Shown piece after piece: positions 49,442-58,100 of a stretch of DNA of 64,000 bases. The stretch comes from JALYNX01 sp040902845. Lineage in GTDB: Bacteria > Actinomycetota > Acidimicrobiia > Spongiisociales > ZC4RG35. Both the position numbers and the translations under genes were made by a program. Under the pieces are notes generated by a model that made no database searches, was not told the DNA's origin, and saw only the letters and a list, made by a program, of their open reading frames with translations. The stretch covers positions 62,001 through 126,000 of the forward strand of contig JBBDWM010000034.1 in assembly GCA_040902845.1 (NCBI GenBank), read 5' to 3'. Every line of letters begins with the position of its first letter. Position 1 is the first letter of the stretch.

Positions 49442-50310
49442 TCGTGGGGGTGGTCGACATCGGGACCAATTCGATTCGGCTGTTGATCACCGATGGCACC
49501 AATTACCTGCAGCGCTTGGAGGAGGTCACTGGGTTGGGAAGCGGGGTGGACAGCAGCGGGGTCCTCTCGGAGTCCCGGATCGTGGAGACATTGGTGGTGC
49601 TCAATCACTATGGCCGGCTCATGGAGGAGGCCAGGGTGTCGAGACGAAAGGCTGTCGCCACCTCGGCTTCACGGGACGCCACCAACCGCGAGGCGTTCTT
49701 CGACCGCGTCGAAGAGATGATCGACGTCCGACCCACATTGATCTCGGGCGAGGAGGAAGCCCGGTTCGCATATCAGGGCGCGATCCGGGGCTTCGAAGGC
49801 CCGAGGCCCGCGGTGGTCTCCGATATCGGAGGAGGGAGCACGGAGTTCGTCACCGAGCAGAGCGGGGTCTCGATCGACATCGGCTCGGTGCGGATCACCG
49901 AACGGGCCCTTCCCTTTCGACCGGTTTCCCGAGACGAGATCGTTTCGGCCCGAGCCATGATCAGAGACGAGTTTTCCGAGCTGCCGGCCTTCGAAGTTGG
50001 CTCGCTGATCGGCGTAGCCGGAACCTGGACCAGCCTGGCATCGGTGGCCCGCGCCCTGCCACGGGGCACCCCGGTCCATGGTCGCGAGGTCACCCGGGCC
50101 GAGGTGGGGAGGATCGTCGACATCATGGCCCAACTGACGATCGAAGAGACGGCCTTGCTTCCCGGTCTCGACCCGAAACGGGGTCCCGTCATCCTCGGTG
50201 GCATCCTGGTGGCGGAGGGTGTCATGGATGTCCTTGGCGCCGACAGCGCCGTCGTCTCCGAGCACGACACTCTCGATGGTGTCGCCATGAGTCTTATGGC
50301 TTTACCCTGA
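49438..50310 (+). CDS. Ppx/GppA-type phosphatase
   Basis: A 290-residue member of the exopolyphosphatase/guanosine pentaphosphatase family. Actin-like fold motifs: VVDIGTNSIRLLITDG (phosphate 1), ATSASRDATNREAFFDRVEE, LISGEEEARFAYQGA and VSDIGGGSTEFV (phosphate 2). The single-domain length is typical of actinobacterial Ppx1/Ppx2. It degrades polyphosphate or (p)ppGpp; which one cannot be told. The ATG at 49438 overlaps the DUF501 stop (ATGA). Confidence 0.88.
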   Translation: MIVGVVDIGTNSIRLLITDGTNYLQRLEEVTGLGSGVDSSGVLSESRIVETLVVLNHYGRLMEEARVSRRKAVATSASRDATNREAFFDRVEEMIDVRPTLISGEEEARFAYQGAIRGFEGPRPAVVSDIGGGSTEFVTEQSGVSIDIGSVRITERALPFRPVSRDEIVSARAMIRDEFSELPAFEVGSLIGVAGTWTSLASVARALPRGTPVHGREVTRAEVGRIVDIMAQLTIEETALLPGLDPKRGPVILGGILVAEGVMDVLGADSAVVSEHDTLDGVAMSLMALP

Positions 50311-50322
50311 TCATGCACTCGA

Positions 50323-50407
50323 GCCCGGGTGGCGGAATGCAGACGCGAGGGGCTTAAACCCCCTTGAGCCGTTTCGGCTCGTGTGGGTTCAAATCCCACC
50401 CCGGGCA
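50323..50407 (+). tRNA. tRNA-Leu (anticodon UAA)
   Basis: The acceptor stem GCCCGGG (50323-50329) pairs with CCCGGGC (50400-50406). The anticodon loop CTTAAAC inside AGGGG/CCCCT gives UAA, a leucine tRNA with the long variable arm (TGAGCCGTTTCGGCTCG) expected of that class. The T arm reads GTGGGTTCAAATCCCAC. The 3-prime end reads A-C-C-T, so the CCA tail is not fully encoded. Confidence 0.96.
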
Positions 50408-50426
50408 CCTTCTCCTCCCCCTGGAT

Positions 50427-51149
50427 TCAGGGAGCCATCACGGACGTGGCTGAAATGCGGAGTTGGCGAGCCGTTTCGGCGGGCACTCCCAGATCGACAC
50501 TCATCTCCTCTGGCGACCTACCGGTGATTGTTGCCGTGATGACCAGTGCGGCCAGATAGGAGCCTTCGAGCGTCGGATGTGAGTCGTCCGCATCGTGCAG
50601 GCGGATTCCGGGATTGGTTTGAAGGGATAGGAGCCAGGCCTCGCCGGCCGGCGCTACCGGTTTGCCGAGGAGAGTGGAGAGCTCGTTGTAGGTCGAGATG
50701 ATGGCGCGCTGCATCGACCAATAGTCGAAGTGACCGGTCTGGGCGAAGCCCGAGCGGTGGCCCCAGGTTTCGAAGAGGACGAGCTGGGCCCCCGAGGCAG
50801 CGGCCAGCGACGCCAAATTGATTGCTGCCGGAAACATGAGTTCATGAGCAGCATTGACGTCCGACGGGAGGGCGGACTGCTCCTGGACCACCACGTAGTC
50901 GAAGTCTCCTGACTTGATGCGTTCGCCGGCCACCCCGTCACCCAAATGGTCGCGTAGCCCGGCACCGCCCTTGGTCACCGATTCGACCTCGATTCGCATG
51001 TCCAAGGAGGCGCCAAGTTCAGACACCATCTGAGGAAGGTTGTTGTAGAAGGTATAGCTGTTGCCTATGAAGAGGACCGTGGCATCGGGTGGGTGTGGCG
51101 TGCATCCGACCACAAGGGCAACGGTCAGGAGGAGGACGGCACGTTTCAC
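50427..51149 (-). CDS. SGNH-hydrolase-like lipoprotein, DUF4886 type
   Basis: A 240-residue lipoprotein. Signal peptide MKRAVLLLTVALVVGC (lipobox, Cys16) precedes an SGNH-like fold: block I reads VLFIGNSYTFYNNLPQMVSE with Ser in GNS, and the terminal DDSHPTLEGSYLAA supplies the Asp/His pair. This matches DUF4886-type proteins related to GDSL esterases; the substrate may be a cell-wall or extracellular ester. GTG 51149 is chosen because the signal peptide starts there; an in-frame start at 51185 adds twelve polar residues. It converges on tRNA-Leu. Confidence 0.75.
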   Translation of the reverse strand: MKRAVLLLTVALVVGCTPHPPDATVLFIGNSYTFYNNLPQMVSELGASLDMRIEVESVTKGGAGLRDHLGDGVAGERIKSGDFDYVVVQEQSALPSDVNAAHELMFPAAINLASLAAASGAQLVLFETWGHRSGFAQTGHFDYWSMQRAIISTYNELSTLLGKPVAPAGEAWLLSLQTNPGIRLHDADDSHPTLEGSYLAALVITATITGRSPEEMSVDLGVPAETARQLRISATSVMAP

Positions 51150-51185
51150 CGAGGAGAGTGTGGCTCCGCCATGGTCACTAACCAC

Positions 51186-51340
51186 CTATTTCCTCCCCCA
51201 GGAGCGAAGCGACGTTGGGGGAGGTGTCGCCGGAGGCGACGGAGGGGGTACCGCTGACGCGTGAAGGGGAGCCCCCCTCCCCGGCTACGCCGGGACTCCC
51301 CCCAACGCTCACTCCGTTCGCTGGGGGGAGAAATGTGGGG
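51186..51340. repeat. REP-like GC-rich palindrome cluster (site B)
   Basis: Successive inverted repeats: CCTCCCCCA/TGGGGGAGG (51192-51200 and 51216-51224) around GGAGCGAAGCGACG, GTCGCC/GGCGAC (51226-51231 and 51235-51240), CCCGGC/GCCGGG near 51281-51293, and CTCCCCCC/GGGGGGAG (51296-51303 and 51323-51330) around AACGCTCACTCCGTTCGC. The CCGGCTACGCCGG module is shared, in reverse, with site C at 58.0 kb. No coding sequence is supported between 51186 and 51423. Confidence 0.55.
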
Positions 51341-51423
51341 CGAACATTGATCACACCACAGAAAGGTCGCCGTATTAACTGGTTGATCGGCAGCCACTAA
51401 CTCGAGTGCAGGCACGAGGCTCC

Positions 51424-51711
51424 TTAGCTCGATTCCGCGCCCTCGTCATCCATCTCGGAGATGTCAACTACGTATCTCATCGCGTTCTGGTGACGCTCCT
51501 CGATGACGCGATGCTCTGACGCGGGATTGAGGACTGCATCAAACTCGGCCATGGCGTTGGACAGCGCAACGCCATAACCACGGCCCCCCGATTTTCGGTA
51601 GTAGACCCAGCCTCGCCGCTCCATCCACACCCCGATCATGTGGACGACGAGCAGCACGGCAAGCAGGGTGGCGATCCAGCGCATTGAGAGGATTAGTTCG
51701 ACACGGTTCAC
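51424..51711 (-). CDS. Small single-helix membrane protein
   Basis: A 95-residue protein with one transmembrane helix (about 11-29, WIATLLAVLLVVHMIGVWM) followed by ERRGWVYYRKSGGRGYGVAL and an acidic tail. The WxxRRGWxYYRK pattern recalls small uncharacterised actinobacterial membrane proteins. The GTG at 51711 or an ATG at 51684 could be the start; no ribosome site decides it. It lies between a repeat cluster and the poly-G tract. Confidence 0.6.
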   Translation of the reverse strand: MNRVELILSMRWIATLLAVLLVVHMIGVWMERRGWVYYRKSGGRGYGVALSNAMAEFDAVLNPASEHRVIEERHQNAMRYVVDISEMDDEGAESS

Positions 51712-51756
51712 GTCGGATCGCTTCAGATTCTAGGTGGTCTCGTCGGTCGGAAAGGT

Positions 51757-51798
<42 letters not shown>

Positions 51799-51994
51799 CG
51801 GGGCGGGTGGGTGGGGGAGGGGAGAGGAACCGGGCCCGGGCCCCACGATGAACGAGGCCGGATCTTTCTCCAAGGAGCACCACCTTCCCACACAGATTCA
51901 ACCCCGTGCCAAAAAGTGTAATCCGACATACTGTCCAGGCGGGGACGTGATCGAAGCCCACTGCGACTCGGTTAGCGTCAGGCCTTGAACCCAG

Positions 51995-54718
51995 ATGGCT
52001 GAATACCCATCCGAATACGAGTTGGACATCGTGCTCCGCGACGGCGGTGGGGCCAGGGTGCGCCCGATCAAACCCGAGGATGCGGGATTGATTCGTGACT
52101 TCTTCGAGACCCTGGGCCCCGAGTCTCGATATTTCAGGTTCTTTCGCATCAAAGAGACGCTCGAGCCCAAGGAAGTCGAGTATTTCACCCAGGTCGATTA
52201 CTCCGACCGGATGGCGCTGATCGCCATGCTCGGGGGCAGGATGATCGCGGTGGCCCGTTACGACCGTGAGGACCACGACGCCAACGCGGCCGAGGTGGCC
52301 TTCGCAGTGGCAGACAAGCATCAGGGCCGGGGCGTGGGCACCCAACTCCTCCAGCTGCTGACCAACCATGCCAGATCGCACGGCATCGAGCGCTTTCATG
52401 CCTATGTGCTTCCCGAGAACCGTCAGATGATGCGGTTGTTTCGCAACTCGGGCTACGAATTGACCCGGACCATCGACGACGGGGTGTTCACGGTCGACTT
52501 CCCGGTGGCCGAGAGCGAAACTCTTCTCGAAGCAGAAGCGGAGCGCGAGAAGCGAGCGGTCGCTGCCTCGTTGCTGCCGCTCTTCTTTCCCCGGTCGGTG
52601 GCAGTGATCGGGGCCTCAAGCGACCCGTCTTCGATCGGAGGAAGGCTGTTCCACAACATCCTCTCCACCGGATTCACCGGCCCGCTCTACCCGGTCAACC
52701 CCAAGGCGAAGGTGATCAACTCGGTGCACGCCTACCCGAGCATTCTCGAGGTCCCAGATGAAGTGGACCTCGCCTATATCGTCGTTCCACAGCGATTCGT
52801 GATCGATGCGGCGCGTCAGTGCGCCGAGGCAGGGGTGAGGGGAATCGTCGTCATCTCGGCCGGCTTCTCCGAGGTTGGCCCCGAGGGTGCCGCCCTCGAA
52901 CACGAACTGCTCGAGATCGTTCGCAACTCTGGAATGAGAATGGTGGGGCCCAACTGCATGGGCCTTCTCAACACGGTGTCTTCGGTGCAGCTCAATGGGA
53001 CCTTTGCCCCCGTTTACCCGCCCGCCGGGAATGTAGCGATGTCGAGCCAGTCCGGTGCGTTGGGGATCGCCATTCTCGACTACGCCAGACGGGCCAACAT
53101 CGGCATCTCCCAATTCGTCTCGGTGGGGAACAAGGCGGATGTCAGCGGTAACGACCTGCTTCTCGCCTGGGAGGACGATCCTCAAACCGACGTCATCACC
53201 CTCTATCTGGAGTCCTTCGGCAACCCCAAGAAGTTCTCCCGGATCGCTCGCCGCATCGGACGTCGCAAGCCGATCATCGCGGTCAAGTCAGGCAGGACTT
53301 CATCCGGGAGTCGGGCCGCTTCGTCGCACACCGGCGCCCTGGCCTCATCGGACGTGGCGGTGCAGGCCCTGTTCCGCCAGGCAGGGGTGATCCGCGTCGA
53401 CACCATCGAGGAGTTGTTCTCCGCCGCCAACCTTCTCGCCAACCAACCGATCCCGATGGGGAACCGGGTCGGGATCGTCACCAACGCCGGCGGGCCCGGA
53501 ATCCTGGCAGCAGACGCCCTCGAAGCGAACGGGCTCACCCTTCCCGAATTGTCCCCCGAGCTCAGGTCCCAGATCGGAAGCGAGCTCCCGGAGGAGGCTT
53601 CCACTCGAAACCCCATCGATCTGATCGCCTCCGGCGGACCGACCGAGTTCGACCATGCGGTTTCGCTGCTCCTGGAGTCCGGTGAGGTGGACTCGGTGAT
53701 GGTGATCTATGTCCCGACGTCTTCGGAGGGCGCCCAGGATGTGGCGGCCGCCCTCAGTCGGTGTCAGGAGCGCTACAACGGGGTGGTTGCCCTGTTGTCG
53801 GTCTTCATGCACACCGGCGAGACGGCTCGCTATCTGGCCGGGGGCGAGGGTCGGCGCGCCATTCCCACCTATATGTTCCCCGAGGCTGCGGCTCTCGCCC
53901 TGGCCCAGGCGGTAGCGCACGGGGTGTGGCGACTCCGCGACCCCGGATTGGAAGCGCGACTCGAAGCCGATGAGGAAGCCGCGATCAGGGCGATCATCGA
54001 GTCGGCGCTGGAGGGGGTTCCGGCCACAGGGGCCTGGATGGAGCCAGAGGAGGTCGATGCGGTGCTGAAGGCGTCCGGTCTCCGGGTGCCGAAGTCGGCC
54101 GTGGCACGGTCGCCACAAGAAGCCATAGATGCAGCATCGGCGATCGGTGGCCCGGTGGTGGCCAAGGTGATCTCCGAATCGGCCCTCCACAAGTCGGATG
54201 TCGGAGGCGTCGTGCTCGGTGCCGAGGGCGAAGTCGAGGTGAGGGCTGCATATGAGAAGGTCACCAAAGCGGTGTTTGATGCCGATGGCGTCCTGGTGCA
54301 GGAATTCGTGGCAGGTGGCCACGAGGTGCTGATCGGGATGACCCAGGACCCCAACTTCGGCCCCCTGGTCGGATTCGGGCTCGGCGGTGTCTACGTAGAG
54401 CTCCTGCAGGACGTGGCATTTCGGATCCATCCCCTCACCGACGTCGATGCGGCCGAGATGATCAGGGAGACGAAGGGCTTCCGACTCCTCCAGGGCTATC
54501 GCAACACGGCCGAGGGCGACGTGCCCGAATTGGAACGAGCCTTGATGACGGTCTCAGGTCTCATCAGCGTGGTGCCCGAGCTGGTCGAGATGGATCTCAA
54601 CCCGGTCAAGGTGTTGCCGCCCGGTGAGGGCGTTGTCGTTGTCGACGCCCGGATGCGTATTCAGCCAGTTTCTGACAAACGGCACCCCCGAATGCGTGAC
54701 CTGCCGGGGGTGAGGTGA
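51995..54718 (+). CDS. Pat-type protein acetyltransferase: N-terminal GNAT fused to NDP-forming acyl-CoA ligase-like domains
   Basis: A 907-residue fusion. A GNAT domain occupies about 1-185 (acetyl-CoA loop DKHQGRGVGTQLLQLLTNHA). It is followed by a CoA-binding domain (FPRSVAVIGASSDPSSIGGR), a succinyl-CoA-ligase-like domain with the phospho-histidine loop SRAASSHTGALASSD, and a C-terminal ATP-grasp domain (GGPVVAKVISESALHKSDVG, GFGLGGVYVELLQDVAFRIH). The domain order matches Streptomyces PatA-type lysine acetyltransferases, which control acyl-CoA synthetases; E. coli PatZ has GNAT last. The His loop looks intact, so ligase activity (acyl-CoA + ADP + Pi) is possible. Confidence 0.9.
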   Translation: MAEYPSEYELDIVLRDGGGARVRPIKPEDAGLIRDFFETLGPESRYFRFFRIKETLEPKEVEYFTQVDYSDRMALIAMLGGRMIAVARYDREDHDANAAEVAFAVADKHQGRGVGTQLLQLLTNHARSHGIERFHAYVLPENRQMMRLFRNSGYELTRTIDDGVFTVDFPVAESETLLEAEAEREKRAVAASLLPLFFPRSVAVIGASSDPSSIGGRLFHNILSTGFTGPLYPVNPKAKVINSVHAYPSILEVPDEVDLAYIVVPQRFVIDAARQCAEAGVRGIVVISAGFSEVGPEGAALEHELLEIVRNSGMRMVGPNCMGLLNTVSSVQLNGTFAPVYPPAGNVAMSSQSGALGIAILDYARRANIGISQFVSVGNKADVSGNDLLLAWEDDPQTDVITLYLESFGNPKKFSRIARRIGRRKPIIAVKSGRTSSGSRAASSHTGALASSDVAVQALFRQAGVIRVDTIEELFSAANLLANQPIPMGNRVGIVTNAGGPGILAADALEANGLTLPELSPELRSQIGSELPEEASTRNPIDLIASGGPTEFDHAVSLLLESGEVDSVMVIYVPTSSEGAQDVAAALSRCQERYNGVVALLSVFMHTGETARYLAGGEGRRAIPTYMFPEAAALALAQAVAHGVWRLRDPGLEARLEADEEAAIRAIIESALEGVPATGAWMEPEEVDAVLKASGLRVPKSAVARSPQEAIDAASAIGGPVVAKVISESALHKSDVGGVVLGAEGEVEVRAAYEKVTKAVFDADGVLVQEFVAGGHEVLIGMTQDPNFGPLVGFGLGGVYVELLQDVAFRIHPLTDVDAAEMIRETKGFRLLQGYRNTAEGDVPELERALMTVSGLISVVPELVEMDLNPVKVLPPGEGVVVVDARMRIQPVSDKRHPRMRDLPGVR

Positions 54719-54727
54719 CAGGCCACC

Positions 54728-55828
54728 TCAGCCGACGACGTCGGTAGCGATGTAGTCCGACTCGACGCCGATCTCGGTCGCCTTGATCGAGACCCAGACC
54801 CGAGCTCCCGTCTTCAGTTCCAGGGCTTCGACGGCCTCGGGGGTGATTTCGATAGTGAGGGCCACAGGGTCACTCACCTGGAGTCGGGCCCGGTCACCGA
54901 GCAGCTCGATCAGTGTGACCGACGTCTCCCAGGTGTTACGGGCACTGCCGTCAGGCCGGCCTCGATGCAGGGCGATGGTGCGGGGGTGGATCGTGACGAG
55001 CACCGGGCCCTCGAGCGAGTGGTCGGCGATTTGAAGCTGGCTGTTGCCGATCGCCACGGACCCGTCCCGGGCGGTCCCTGACAACAGGTTGGATCCGGCC
55101 AGGTCGGCGATGTACGGCGTCTTGGGCCGAAGCCGGATGTCGTTGGCGGTTCCAACCTGGGTGACCCTCCCGTCCTCGATGACGTGGATCTCATCGGCGA
55201 GCAGGAAGGCCTCACTCGGGTCGTGGGTGATGAGGAGTCGGGGGCCTGGGAATTGGGCGAGATGATCGCTGAGCGCCCGTCGCAGCCGGGCTCGGGTCGC
55301 AACATCGAGGGCTGACAGGGGCTCGTCGAGGAGCAGGAGATCCGGCTCGATCGCCATTGCCCGGGCCAAGGCCACCCGCTGCGCTTGACCTCCGGAGAGC
55401 TGACCTGGTTTTCGCTGAGCGAGATCGTCGAGGGCGAGTCGATTCATCCAAAGGGCGGCCCGCTGCATGGCGGGCTCCCGGCCCATCCGGTGGCTTCGTG
55501 GCCCGAATGCAATGTTCTCGGCCACCGTGAGATGGGGGAAGAGGACATAGTCCTGGAACACCACGCCGACCATTCGCTCTTCGGGTGGAACGAACCGGGC
55601 CCGCTCCGAGTCGTCCAGAGTCCTGCCTCCGAGCACGATCCGCCCCTCGTCCACCTGAATGAGCCCGGCGAGGGCAGCCACCGCCGTCGACTTCCCTGCA
55701 CCGTTGGGCCCCAGCAGGGCCACGGTGCGACCGGGGGGAATGGTGATTGAGATGTCCAGGGTGAACCCCGGACTGCGGCGGACGATGAAGCTGGCGTCGA
55801 GGCCTTGCTCGCTTGGTCGGTCGGTCAC
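54728..55828 (-). CDS. modC: Molybdate ABC transporter ATPase
   Basis: A 366-residue ABC ATPase: Walker A LLGPNGAGKSTAVAA, signature QLSGGQAQRVALARAMA, Walker B LLLLDEPLSALD, and a C-terminal Mop/TOBE domain (about 290-366, TSVTLIELLGDRARLQVSDP) that binds oxyanions. With modAB it imports molybdate, or tungstate, for molybdenum-cofactor enzymes. GTG 55828 is preferred because GGAGG sits 6 nt upstream and it overlaps the modB stop (GTGA); the ATG at 55843 would add five residues. Confidence 0.88.
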   Translation of the reverse strand: MTDRPSEQGLDASFIVRRSPGFTLDISITIPPGRTVALLGPNGAGKSTAVAALAGLIQVDEGRIVLGGRTLDDSERARFVPPEERMVGVVFQDYVLFPHLTVAENIAFGPRSHRMGREPAMQRAALWMNRLALDDLAQRKPGQLSGGQAQRVALARAMAIEPDLLLLDEPLSALDVATRARLRRALSDHLAQFPGPRLLITHDPSEAFLLADEIHVIEDGRVTQVGTANDIRLRPKTPYIADLAGSNLLSGTARDGSVAIGNSQLQIADHSLEGPVLVTIHPRTIALHRGRPDGSARNTWETSVTLIELLGDRARLQVSDPVALTIEITPEAVEALELKTGARVWVSIKATEIGVESDYIATDVVG

Positions 55829-56631
55829 AGCGCCCTCCACCATCGATCCCTGAGGGCAATCAGGACGGCGAGGGAGACCACCACCATGATCAGACTGATC
55901 GCCACCGCCGTGTCCCGGTCACTTTCGAGTGCGACGAACACTGCCAGGGGGAGGGTCTGGGTCCGGCCCTGCAGGTTGCCGGCAAATGTGATGGTGGCGC
56001 CGAACTCCCCGAATGCTCGCGCCCAGGTGAGTACGAGCCCTGCCAATAACGAGGGCCCGATCATGGGAAGAGTGACCCTTCGCATCACGGTCCATCTCCC
56101 CGCGCCGAGGGTGGAGGCGGCCCCCTCGAAGCGGGGATCCAGGTTGCGCAGGGCACCTTCCACGGTGATCACCAGGAACGGCATGGCAACGAAGGTGGTG
56201 GCGATCACCACCCCCCAGGTGGAGAAGGGCAGAACCAGCCCGGTGGCCGCGTTCAACGGCTCTCCGACCAGTCCGCGGCGGCCGAGGGCGAAGAGAAGTG
56301 CCGCCCCACCGACGACCGGGGGAAGGACCAGGGGAAGCATCACCAGTGCGCGGACGATGGAGCGGCCCGGGAACTCGATGCGTGCCAATAGCCAGGCCAG
56401 GGGCACACCCAACAACGCCGAGATGGCGGTGGCTGTCAATGACGTGACGACCGAGAGCCTGAGGGCGTCGATCACAATCTGGCTGGAGACCAGCTCGGGC
56501 AGGTTTCCCCACGGAATCCTGGCCAGCAACCCGACCAGGGGAATCACGAAGACCGCGAGGCCGATGATTCCGAGAGCAACCAGCAGGACAGGTGGCTTGG
56601 GGTTGCCTCGCCGTCTCGTGGGGTCACTCAA
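55825..56631 (-). CDS. modB: Molybdate ABC transporter permease
   Basis: A 268-residue permease with five to six transmembrane helices. The EAA loop is EGAASTLGAGRWTVMRRVTL followed by PMIGPSLLAG, and the ModB-type AFGEFGATITFAGNLQGRTQ TLPLAV-like segment follows. It forms the membrane channel for molybdate. The start overlaps the modA stop by 4 bp, so modABC is translationally coupled. Confidence 0.88.
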   Translation of the reverse strand: MSDPTRRRGNPKPPVLLVALGIIGLAVFVIPLVGLLARIPWGNLPELVSSQIVIDALRLSVVTSLTATAISALLGVPLAWLLARIEFPGRSIVRALVMLPLVLPPVVGGAALLFALGRRGLVGEPLNAATGLVLPFSTWGVVIATTFVAMPFLVITVEGALRNLDPRFEGAASTLGAGRWTVMRRVTLPMIGPSLLAGLVLTWARAFGEFGATITFAGNLQGRTQTLPLAVFVALESDRDTAVAISLIMVVVSLAVLIALRDRWWRAL

Positions 56632-57386
56632 GGGGCGATGAACCCGTATTCGCCCAGTATCGCCTGACCCAGGTCGGAGATGATGAAACTGACGAAGGCG
56701 GCGGCGGCCTGCGCGTTGGGGGCGTCGGCCAGCGCCGCGATTGGGTAGTCGGCCACCACGTTCTGGCTATCGGGTATCTCGACACCCTCGACCCCGCCTC
56801 CAGTCGAGATGACATCGGTCACATAGACGATCCCGGCGTCGAGCTCACCCGACTCGATCTTGGTGAGGAGGGCCCGGACGTCGGGCTCGTTGCTGTCAAT
56901 CGAAGGGGTGACCCCGGCCTTCTCCAGCGCCTGACGACCAAAGTCACCACAGGGGACGTCCTCGGCGCACAGACCGATCAGGAGCTCTTCGTTGGCGAAG
57001 TCGGCAAGATCGGCCACACCCGCCGGATTGCCTGCCGGCACTGCGATTTGCAGGGAATTCTTGGCGAAGACCCGGGGCTCGCCCTCGATGGCGCCGGCAT
57101 CTGAAACCTGATCCATGTTCGAGGTATTGGCCGAAGCGAACACGTCCACGGGTGCGCCTTCCAGGATCTGCTCGCGGAGGCTGGAGCTGGATCCGCGGTT
57201 GAGCACCACATCGACACTTGGGTTGGCGTCCTCGAAAGCAGCCTCGATGGCGCCGAAGGCCTCCGTCAGCGAGGCTGCCGCTGACACCAGGACCTCTCCT
57301 TCGACGTTCTCATCTCCTGTCCCGGCACACGCTGCGATGACAGCGGTCAAGGCCACCGTGATCGTGACCCGGTGCAGCGTTCTCAT
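56628..57386 (-). CDS. modA: Molybdate-binding lipoprotein
   Basis: A 252-residue lipoprotein with lipobox IAAC (Cys20) and a periplasmic-binding fold typical of ModA: VLVSAAASLTEAFGAIEAAF, NRGSSSSLREQILEGAPVDV FASA-type loop, then IGLCAEDVPCGDFGRQALEK and AGIVYVTDV. It captures molybdate outside the membrane and delivers it to ModB. It is the first gene of modABC and is divergent, by 26 bp, from a PadR-like regulator gene. Confidence 0.9.
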   Translation of the reverse strand: MRTLHRVTITVALTAVIAACAGTGDENVEGEVLVSAAASLTEAFGAIEAAFEDANPSVDVVLNRGSSSSLREQILEGAPVDVFASANTSNMDQVSDAGAIEGEPRVFAKNSLQIAVPAGNPAGVADLADFANEELLIGLCAEDVPCGDFGRQALEKAGVTPSIDSNEPDVRALLTKIESGELDAGIVYVTDVISTGGGVEGVEIPDSQNVVADYPIAALADAPNAQAAAAFVSFIISDLGQAILGEYGFIAP

Positions 57387-57402
57387 GGATAACTTTTCTC
57401 GA

Positions 57403-57427
57403 TAGTCTCAATGTGACTAATGGTCAC
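57403..57427. promoter_or_regulatory. Candidate operator between modA and the PadR-like gene
   Basis: Two overlapping dyads lie between the divergent starts: TAGTC/GACTA (57403-57407 and 57415-57419) and GTGAC/GTCAC (57413-57417 and 57423-57427). The second covers the GTG start of the regulator. With only 26 bp between the genes, one bound protein could control both. Confidence 0.45.
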
Positions 57428-57976
57428 GACGATACTCCGGTCGGCTCCGACATGCCCCCGAACCAGCTCTCGGTAACCGAATACGCCGTACTCGGGATCC
57501 TCAACGAGAGCCCGACTCATGGTTTTGCCATCGCCAGGTTGTTTACCCCCAACGGCGAGGTGGGGCGGGTGATCACCGTGCGACGGCCTCTGATCTACCG
57601 CGCCCTGGACCGCTTGACCCTTGCCTGTCTCGCCGAGCCGATCCACACCGAACCGGGCGCTGCCGGGCCACAGCGGGTCATCCACCGCATCACCCCTACC
57701 GGTCGGCGCGGTCTCAATCGATGGTTACGCCAACCGGTGCAGCATGTGCGTGACATGAGAATCGAGTTATCGCTCAAGCTCACCCTCGTGCAACGCGCCG
57801 GCCGCTCACCGTTGCCCCTGATCGCCGCACAAAGGGCGGCGCTTCACCCCACGCTCGCCGCCCTGGAGACAGCGGCAGGAGGGGCGCCGGACCATGTGGA
57901 GCTCTGGCGTCGTCACAACGCCCTCGCGGTGGCTGCCTTTCTCGATGACTTGGAGCAGGGCTGGCAAGGGCGTTGA
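57413..57976 (+). CDS. PadR-family-like transcriptional regulator
   Basis: A 187-residue regulator. The N-terminal winged helix (about 18-95) is PadR-like: LSVTEYAVLGILNESPTHGF, then VTVRRPLIYRALDRLTLACL and ITPTGRRGLNRWL. The C-terminal helical region (about 100-185) resembles the PadR dimerisation domain. Divergent placement next to modA suggests control of molybdate uptake, unlike the usual ModE. The GTG at 57413 has no ribosome site, so its transcript is probably leaderless. An effector is unknown. Confidence 0.75.
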   Translation: MTNGHDDTPVGSDMPPNQLSVTEYAVLGILNESPTHGFAIARLFTPNGEVGRVITVRRPLIYRALDRLTLACLAEPIHTEPGAAGPQRVIHRITPTGRRGLNRWLRQPVQHVRDMRIELSLKLTLVQRAGRSPLPLIAAQRAALHPTLAALETAAGGAPDHVELWRRHNALAVAAFLDDLEQGWQGR

Positions 57977-57982
57977 GCATTT

Positions 57983-58025
57983 CTCCCTCCGTAGGAGGGA
58001 GAGCCGGCGTAGCCGGGGGGGGTTT
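57983..58025. repeat. REP-like GC-rich palindrome (site C)
   Basis: CTCCCTCC/GGAGGGAG (57983-57990 and 57994-58001) is followed by GCCGGCGTAGCCGG and a G run ending in TTT. The GCCGGCGTAGCCGG module occurs in reverse in site B. It follows the regulator's stop by 6 bp and may terminate its transcript. Confidence 0.5.
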
Positions 58026-58100
58026 CCAGCTAGGCGTGACCAGAGAAGAAATCTTTGATTTATGGCAACGACCCCCTGGTATTTGTCATTGGGGGAACGT

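Noticed and set aside
50419..50432. CCCTG/CAGGG hairpin as terminator of tRNA-Leu
   Set aside because: Five-base stem without a T tract overlapping the convergent gene's stop; too weak to call.
53345..54430. 361-codon frame antisense to the Pat-type ligase gene
   Set aside because: Entirely inside a conserved gene, no motif.
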